From Nitrospirota bacterium (GTDB taxonomy: Bacteria > Nitrospirota > Nitrospiria > Nitrospirales > UBA8639), in NCBI GenBank assembly GCA_029881175.1, contig JAOUNC010000093.1, forward strand, positions 1-8,832: a stretch of 8,832 bases of DNA, read 5' to 3'. Positions 6,233 to 8,832 of this stretch are shown here, in pieces. Each line of letters opens with the position of its first letter. The stretch's first letter is position 1. Both the position numbers and the translations under genes were made by a program. Below the pieces are notes generated by a model. The model had not been told where the DNA came from. It did not search any database and worked only from the letters and a program-made list of their open reading frames with translations.

Positions 6233-6802
6233 ATGACAAAGTTCAGCCATTTACTAAAACCCGGCGATGCCTTACTCATCGTCGATGTGCAAAAAGACTT
6301 CTGCCCCGGCGGGGCGCTTCCGGTGGAAGACGGCGACACGATCGTACCCGTAATCAATCGATGGATTAAAGCGGCCGAAGCCAAGGGTGTACCTATCTAT
6401 GCCTCACGCGATTGGCATCCCCTTGTCCATCCCAGTTTCAAGGAACGCGGCGGTCCTTGGCCACCGCACTGCATGCAGGACACCGATGGTGCCAGGTTCC
6501 ATCCCGCTCTCGCCTTGCCTGAATCAACCGTTATCGTGACCAAAGGTGTACGGTTTGACCAGGATCAGAACTCGGCCTTCGATCAAACTGGTTTGGACGC
6601 ACAGCTTCGCCACGAGGGAATCCGCCGCTTGTGGGTGGCTGGTCTCGCGGAGGACGTGTGCGTATTGGCGACGGTTCTGGATGCTTGCCGTAAAGGGTTT
6701 GAGGTCGTACTCATTGGGAACGCCACACGCCCGATTACCCCCGAGGGAGGCGAGAAAGCCCGGTGTCAGATGCAGGATTCCGGCGTACAGATCGTGATTT
6801 AA
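6233..6802 (+). CDS. pncA: nicotinamidase (pyrazinamidase type)
   Basis: A 189-residue isochorismatase-fold hydrolase that converts nicotinamide to nicotinate and ammonia, the step before PncB in NAD salvage. The catalytic triad is visible: D18 in IVDVQKDF, K104 in VTKG, and C143 in GLAEDVCV. The metal-binding set is also present, with D60 and H62 in SRDWHP, H66, and H79 in PWPPHC. The GGxWPxHC context is typical of nicotinamidase rather than other members of the superfamily. Length is normal. It follows the macro-PncB gene by 83 bases that hold a dispersed hairpin repeat, and no separate promoter is obvious, so the two genes probably form an operon supplying nicotinate mononucleotide. It should be cytoplasmic, as there is no signal peptide. 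Confidence 0.93.
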   Translation: MTKFSHLLKPGDALLIVDVQKDFCPGGALPVEDGDTIVPVINRWIKAAEAKGVPIYASRDWHPLVHPSFKERGGPWPPHCMQDTDGARFHPALALPESTVIVTKGVRFDQDQNSAFDQTGLDAQLRHEGIRRLWVAGLAEDVCVLATVLDACRKGFEVVLIGNATRPITPEGGEKARCQMQDSGVQIVI

Positions 6803-7178
6803 CCTCCCTTGTCCATTGGACGGTCTACGCCTTCTGAAATCCCATAGATAGATTGGGTGGAAATTGACTCCCTCCCCAAATGTTCGGTGAAGAATAATCG
6901 CAAATGTTCTTGCCTTGCCGGTCTCAGTGTTTAAGAATTCTCTTAGGCCACCGATATCCCCTTTGTTGACCTGAACCCCCAAAACAGTTCAAAAACTGCC
7001 TGGATATTGGGATTTTACGTTAATGTTGTTCTATGCCAATATCCTCAGATGGGCGTGTAGGGGCCTCTAACGGGTAGCCCGAACAGAAGGGGCTGGGGCG
7101 TCGATTCAGCTCAATGGCAGGTACCGTGGGGAAAAGTAAAGGCTTCGGATGGTTTCCTTTTATTAGGGAGGGTAAATT
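6803..7178. other. non-coding region after pncA
   Basis: No convincing gene is seen over these 376 bases. They hold a nine-base direct repeat (CAAATGTTC at 6877-6885 and 6901-6909) and a nine-base perfect inverted repeat (7002-7010 and 7036-7044). A small stem, CAGTT/AACTG, lies near 6985. No clear Rho-independent terminator for pncA is seen; GTCC-ATT-GGAC near 6811-6821 is too short to count. Confidence 0.4.
7002..7044. repeat. nine-base perfect inverted repeat
   Basis: GGATATTGG (7002-7010) and CCAATATCC (7036-7044) are perfect complements, separated by 25 bases. It may be a hairpin in a transcript or a widely spaced operator for the genes to the right. There is no T-run after it. Confidence 0.35.
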
Positions 7179-7277
7179 TTGAGGGATCATCTACAAGAAA
7201 TGCCGAGGCACGATGTGGTCGCCGTTATCGACTCTGCCGGCTGCCGGATGATTAATGATTGTTGCGGTTTGAGTTAA
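7179..7277 (+). CDS. small candidate ORF with a strong ribosome binding site
   Basis: A TTG-started frame of 32 codons ends at TAA 7275-7277, four bases before the GTG of the next gene. AGGGAGGG (7165-7172) lies six bases upstream, the strongest Shine-Dalgarno match in the window. The product is short, contains three cysteines (two adjacent) near its end, and resembles nothing I recognise. It may be a leader peptide that couples translation to the downstream gene, which has no ribosome binding site of its own, or the displaced original start of that gene after a frameshift. It may also be chance. Confidence 0.3.
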   Translation: MRDHLQEMPRHDVVAVIDSAGCRMINDCCGLS

Positions 7278-7281
7278 TCAA

Positions 7282-7821
7282 GTGCAACCGTGGTTCATCG
7301 CCACCGAAACATTTACCTCGCGCGTTGGTGAAGCGTGGATCAAGTATGTCTCATGGTCCGGCCTGGGGCAATTGGTCGAAGTCGTGTCTCTCGATTCCAT
7401 TCTCTGTCCGACCGTCCTACCCGACATCAAAAATACCTACTGGCCGTATATCGTCAATGAAGACTGTATGCTTCACTTCTTCACTGATCTTGACTTTCTT
7501 CTCAAGGAAATTGAGGAAATTCGAGAACGAAATCTCCTGTGCGTTTATCGAAATCCGCCCCGCTCTCCCCTTCCTTTCAGGGGTGCGGTAGATTTCGAAT
7601 TCTTAGGCTACGATCTCGTTGACAAGGAGGGAGGCGTTAGCGTGCTGACGAACTGCGGGGGCTTCCCTGAGGTATTTGGAAACAGTGAGCTTTCTTCCAA
7701 GGGCCTTTTATCCTCCCATGCTCGCGCCTTGCAGGTACAGTCCGAACTGCCGAGAAAACATCCCGGAGAGCCTCATGCGTACTGCCATGTGTGGGCAATT
7801 TTTAGAGCCGTTGCACCCTAA
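7282..7821 (+). CDS. conserved-looking hypothetical protein, 179 residues
   Basis: I do not recognise this protein. It is soluble-looking, without a signal peptide or membrane segment. Residues about 54-79 (WPYIVNEDC, HFFTDLDFLL) precede a charged helix (KEIEEIRERN). A later part has FEFLGYDLVD, a glycine-rich LTNCGG turn and a C-terminal CHVWAIFR. Codon choice and amino-acid composition look like a real gene. The only start is GTG 7282, without a ribosome binding site, so translation may depend on the 32-codon frame ending four bases before it. The pattern of an acidic segment and a mixed alpha/beta body is seen in many small proteins of unknown function, including immunity proteins, but nothing here specifically supports that. 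No toxin gene is adjacent. Confidence 0.6.
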   Translation: MQPWFIATETFTSRVGEAWIKYVSWSGLGQLVEVVSLDSILCPTVLPDIKNTYWPYIVNEDCMLHFFTDLDFLLKEIEEIRERNLLCVYRNPPRSPLPFRGAVDFEFLGYDLVDKEGGVSVLTNCGGFPEVFGNSELSSKGLLSSHARALQVQSELPRKHPGEPHAYCHVWAIFRAVAP

Positions 7822-8050
7822 TTCCGTAATGAGGAGATCCGTCGGGTTGCGTGCATTCGGAAGGGGCGAGCATGAAGATCCAGGCAATCGCAGAAGAGTG
7901 GGAAAGAGGAATAAGTTGAAGCTATTTTTGATAGAAGAACCCCGGCATCATGGAGAGGAAGGAATAGTAAAGTCCAGCTGAACTGACCCCGCGTCTGAGG
8001 TTCCTCGTCAGCTTTCCGTAGGAGTGGAGAATAGGATGCGAGTCAAACGG
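7822..8050. other. intergenic stretch after the hypothetical gene
   Basis: No gene is supported here. The frames covering 7676-7981 are out of phase with the preceding gene and look like shadows. AGCTGA (7976-7981) and TCAGCT (8008-8013) form a loose inverted repeat, which is not terminator-like. Confidence 0.35.
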
Positions 8051-8086
8051 CTTGGCCCCTCTTTTTGAGTGAAAGAGGGGGGCAAG
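8051..8086 (+). promoter_or_regulatory. hairpin overlapping the ribosome binding site of the broken membrane gene
   Basis: CCCCTCTTT (8056-8064) pairs perfectly with AAAGAGGGG (8072-8080) around a seven-base loop. The outer CTTG (8051-8054) can pair with CAAG (8083-8086). That outer pairing covers the first bases of AAGGA (8084-8088), the ribosome binding site of the ATG at 8095. The stem could be a terminator without a good T-run, or it could hide the translation start. Confidence 0.4.
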
Positions 8087-8094
8087 GAATAGAA

Positions 8095-8547
8095 ATGAAG
8101 AATACACTCCTGTGGTCAATAATGGCAGGGATACTAGGGGGATTTATCGGCAAAGGCATACTTGGGGTTTGATTTGCCAGTCCCCCTATACAGTCCATTC
8201 TTTATAATCCCGAAATACAAAGCCAACTATTTGTTGATATTACCCCAACGAGAAATGTCCCGATCTCTGTTGCGGGTCTAGTTATTTTATGTGGAATACA
8301 TGGCTGGTTGTTTTCACGGTTATATCCCTCTTTGCTTGGGAACAATTGGATAAAAAAGGGGCTATTCTGGGGCTTCGTGATATGGTCCATGTACTGGTTA
8401 TTCCAAGAGTGGTTTATTTATAACACCCTCTTAGGCGAATCAATCATTTTAAACCTGTTAGAACTTTGTATACTGGCCATTGGCAGTGGTGTTGAAGGAC
8501 TCGTCATTTCCTTTGTGCTGGTAAAGTGGCGAAAGGTTTGTGAGTAA
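8095..8547 (+). pseudogene. four-helix membrane protein gene broken by an in-frame TGA
   Basis: ATG 8095, with AAGGA six bases upstream, opens a frame that would code for 150 residues ending at TAA 8545-8547. Codon 26 (8170-8172) is TGA. The protein character is the same on both sides: residues 4-25 are a hydrophobic glycine-rich helix, and after the stop come hydrophobic segments at about 55-73, 89-109 and 119-143. A polar loop (29-54) separates the first and second helices. TGG (Trp) to TGA is the simplest origin of the stop. TGA serves as a normal stop at 1891, 3034 and 4046, so recoding of the whole genome is unlikely. The family is not recognised; it should be an inner-membrane protein. 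One sampled line is about 33% GC. Confidence 0.6.
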
Positions 8548-8557
8548 GCAATCCCAA

Positions 8558-8645
8558 GCAAAGGGTTTTGAGTGAGGTGCGCAAATACGGTGATCATTTT
8601 ACTTGAAACCTCAGCTGAAACAGGGTCTCAACACTTGCCCTTTGC
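8558..8645. repeat. nested inverted repeat, candidate structured RNA or small element
   Basis: Three pairs of arms nest: GCAAAGGG (8558-8565) with CCCTTTGC (8638-8645), TTGAG (8568-8572) with CTCAA (8627-8631), and TGAGGT (8573-8578) with ACCTCA (8608-8613). All match perfectly, with unpaired bases between them on the right side. It follows the broken membrane gene by ten bases and could be its terminator region, a structured RNA, or a decayed small repeat element. No T-run follows. Confidence 0.35.
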
Positions 8646-8748
8646 GGCAGCCAAATGGGTGGTTGGAACCGAGAAGCTTTCGCCTCTTATCCGCCGTGGA
8701 CTCCATTTTGACCAATAGGACTGTTACGCATTTCAGCATTGTGTGGTA

Positions 8749-8832
8749 ATGGAAAGTTCAGTGACGAAAACGCGCGGCACAATTCTTGGGAAAAGCATTG
8801 GCTTTCTTCTTGGTTTGTCGGTGCTTTTTGTA
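8749..8832 (+). CDS. start of a hydrophobic protein, cut by the window edge
   Basis: From ATG 8749 an open frame of 28 codons runs off the right edge. A short polar, basic stretch (about 12 residues) is followed by a hydrophobic glycine-rich segment (TILGKSIGFLLGLSVLFV) typical of a first membrane helix. GTG 8761 is an alternative start, with GGAAAG four bases upstream; ATG 8749 has no clear ribosome binding site. Its general style resembles the N-terminus of the broken membrane gene at 8095, so it may be a second small membrane protein. Too little is visible for a family call. Confidence 0.4.
   Translation, partial: MESSVTKTRGTILGKSIGFLLGLSVLFV

Noticed and set aside
6524..6982. Minus-strand frame of 152 codons after and across the end of pncA
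   Set aside because: Its first 60 residues look somewhat protein-like, but over half of it is antisense to pncA and no start signal or known motif is present.
8170..8172. TGA read as tryptophan or selenocysteine
   Set aside because: At least three intact genes in the window use TGA as stop, TGG is used freely for Trp, and no selenocysteine insertion hairpin is evident just after the codon. A nonsense mutation is simpler.
1..8832. CRISPR array, tRNA, rRNA or insertion sequence
   Set aside because: No regularly spaced repeats, no cloverleaf with the conserved T-loop, no rRNA-like blocks and no transposase with terminal repeats were seen.

Overview
The window looks like chromosomal DNA from a free-living bacterium of moderate GC content. 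Two G-rich dispersed repeats of the CCCTCTCC/GGAGAGGG type, the HerA-like ATPase and the overall gene style would fit Nitrospira or a relative. That placement is an impression, not something the sequence proves. TGA is used as an ordinary stop by at least three intact genes.

Layout, left to right. (1) The N-terminal 280 codons of a HerA/DUF87-type P-loop ATPase lie on the minus strand (1-841). (2) An intergenic stretch holds a dispersed repeat and a possible gene relic. (3) A stand-alone flavodiiron-type metallo-beta-lactamase protein (ODP family) follows at 1165-1893. (4) A short spacer with a strong hairpin leads into a compact Type II restriction-modification pair: a NotI-family endonuclease with an intact four-cysteine motif (2155-3036), then one base later a D12-class (alpha) DNA methyltransferase (3038-4048). 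In sampled lines this pair is poorer in GC than the genes to its right, which suggests acquisition by transfer. (5) A NAD-salvage block follows: one long reading frame fusing an N-terminal macro domain to nicotinate phosphoribosyltransferase PncB (4122-6149), then nicotinamidase PncA (6233-6802). (6) About 480 bases without a convincing gene, apart from a 32-codon candidate ORF with a strong ribosome binding site, precede an unrecognised 179-residue protein (7282-7821). (7) An AT-rich end carries a four-helix membrane protein gene broken by an in-frame TGA (8095-8547), a nested inverted repeat, and the first codons of another hydrophobic protein running off the edge (8749-8832).

How the genes work together. 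PncA turns nicotinamide into nicotinate, and PncB turns nicotinate into nicotinate mononucleotide. A macro domain acts on ADP-ribose derivatives, which arise, along with nicotinamide, when NAD is consumed. The block could therefore handle both products of NAD breakdown. The restriction pair is a separate defence unit. Its two most interesting aspects are that a NotI-family nuclease is coupled to a methyltransferase of a mostly adenine-specific class, although the NotI site itself contains no adenine, and that a macro domain is fused to PncB.
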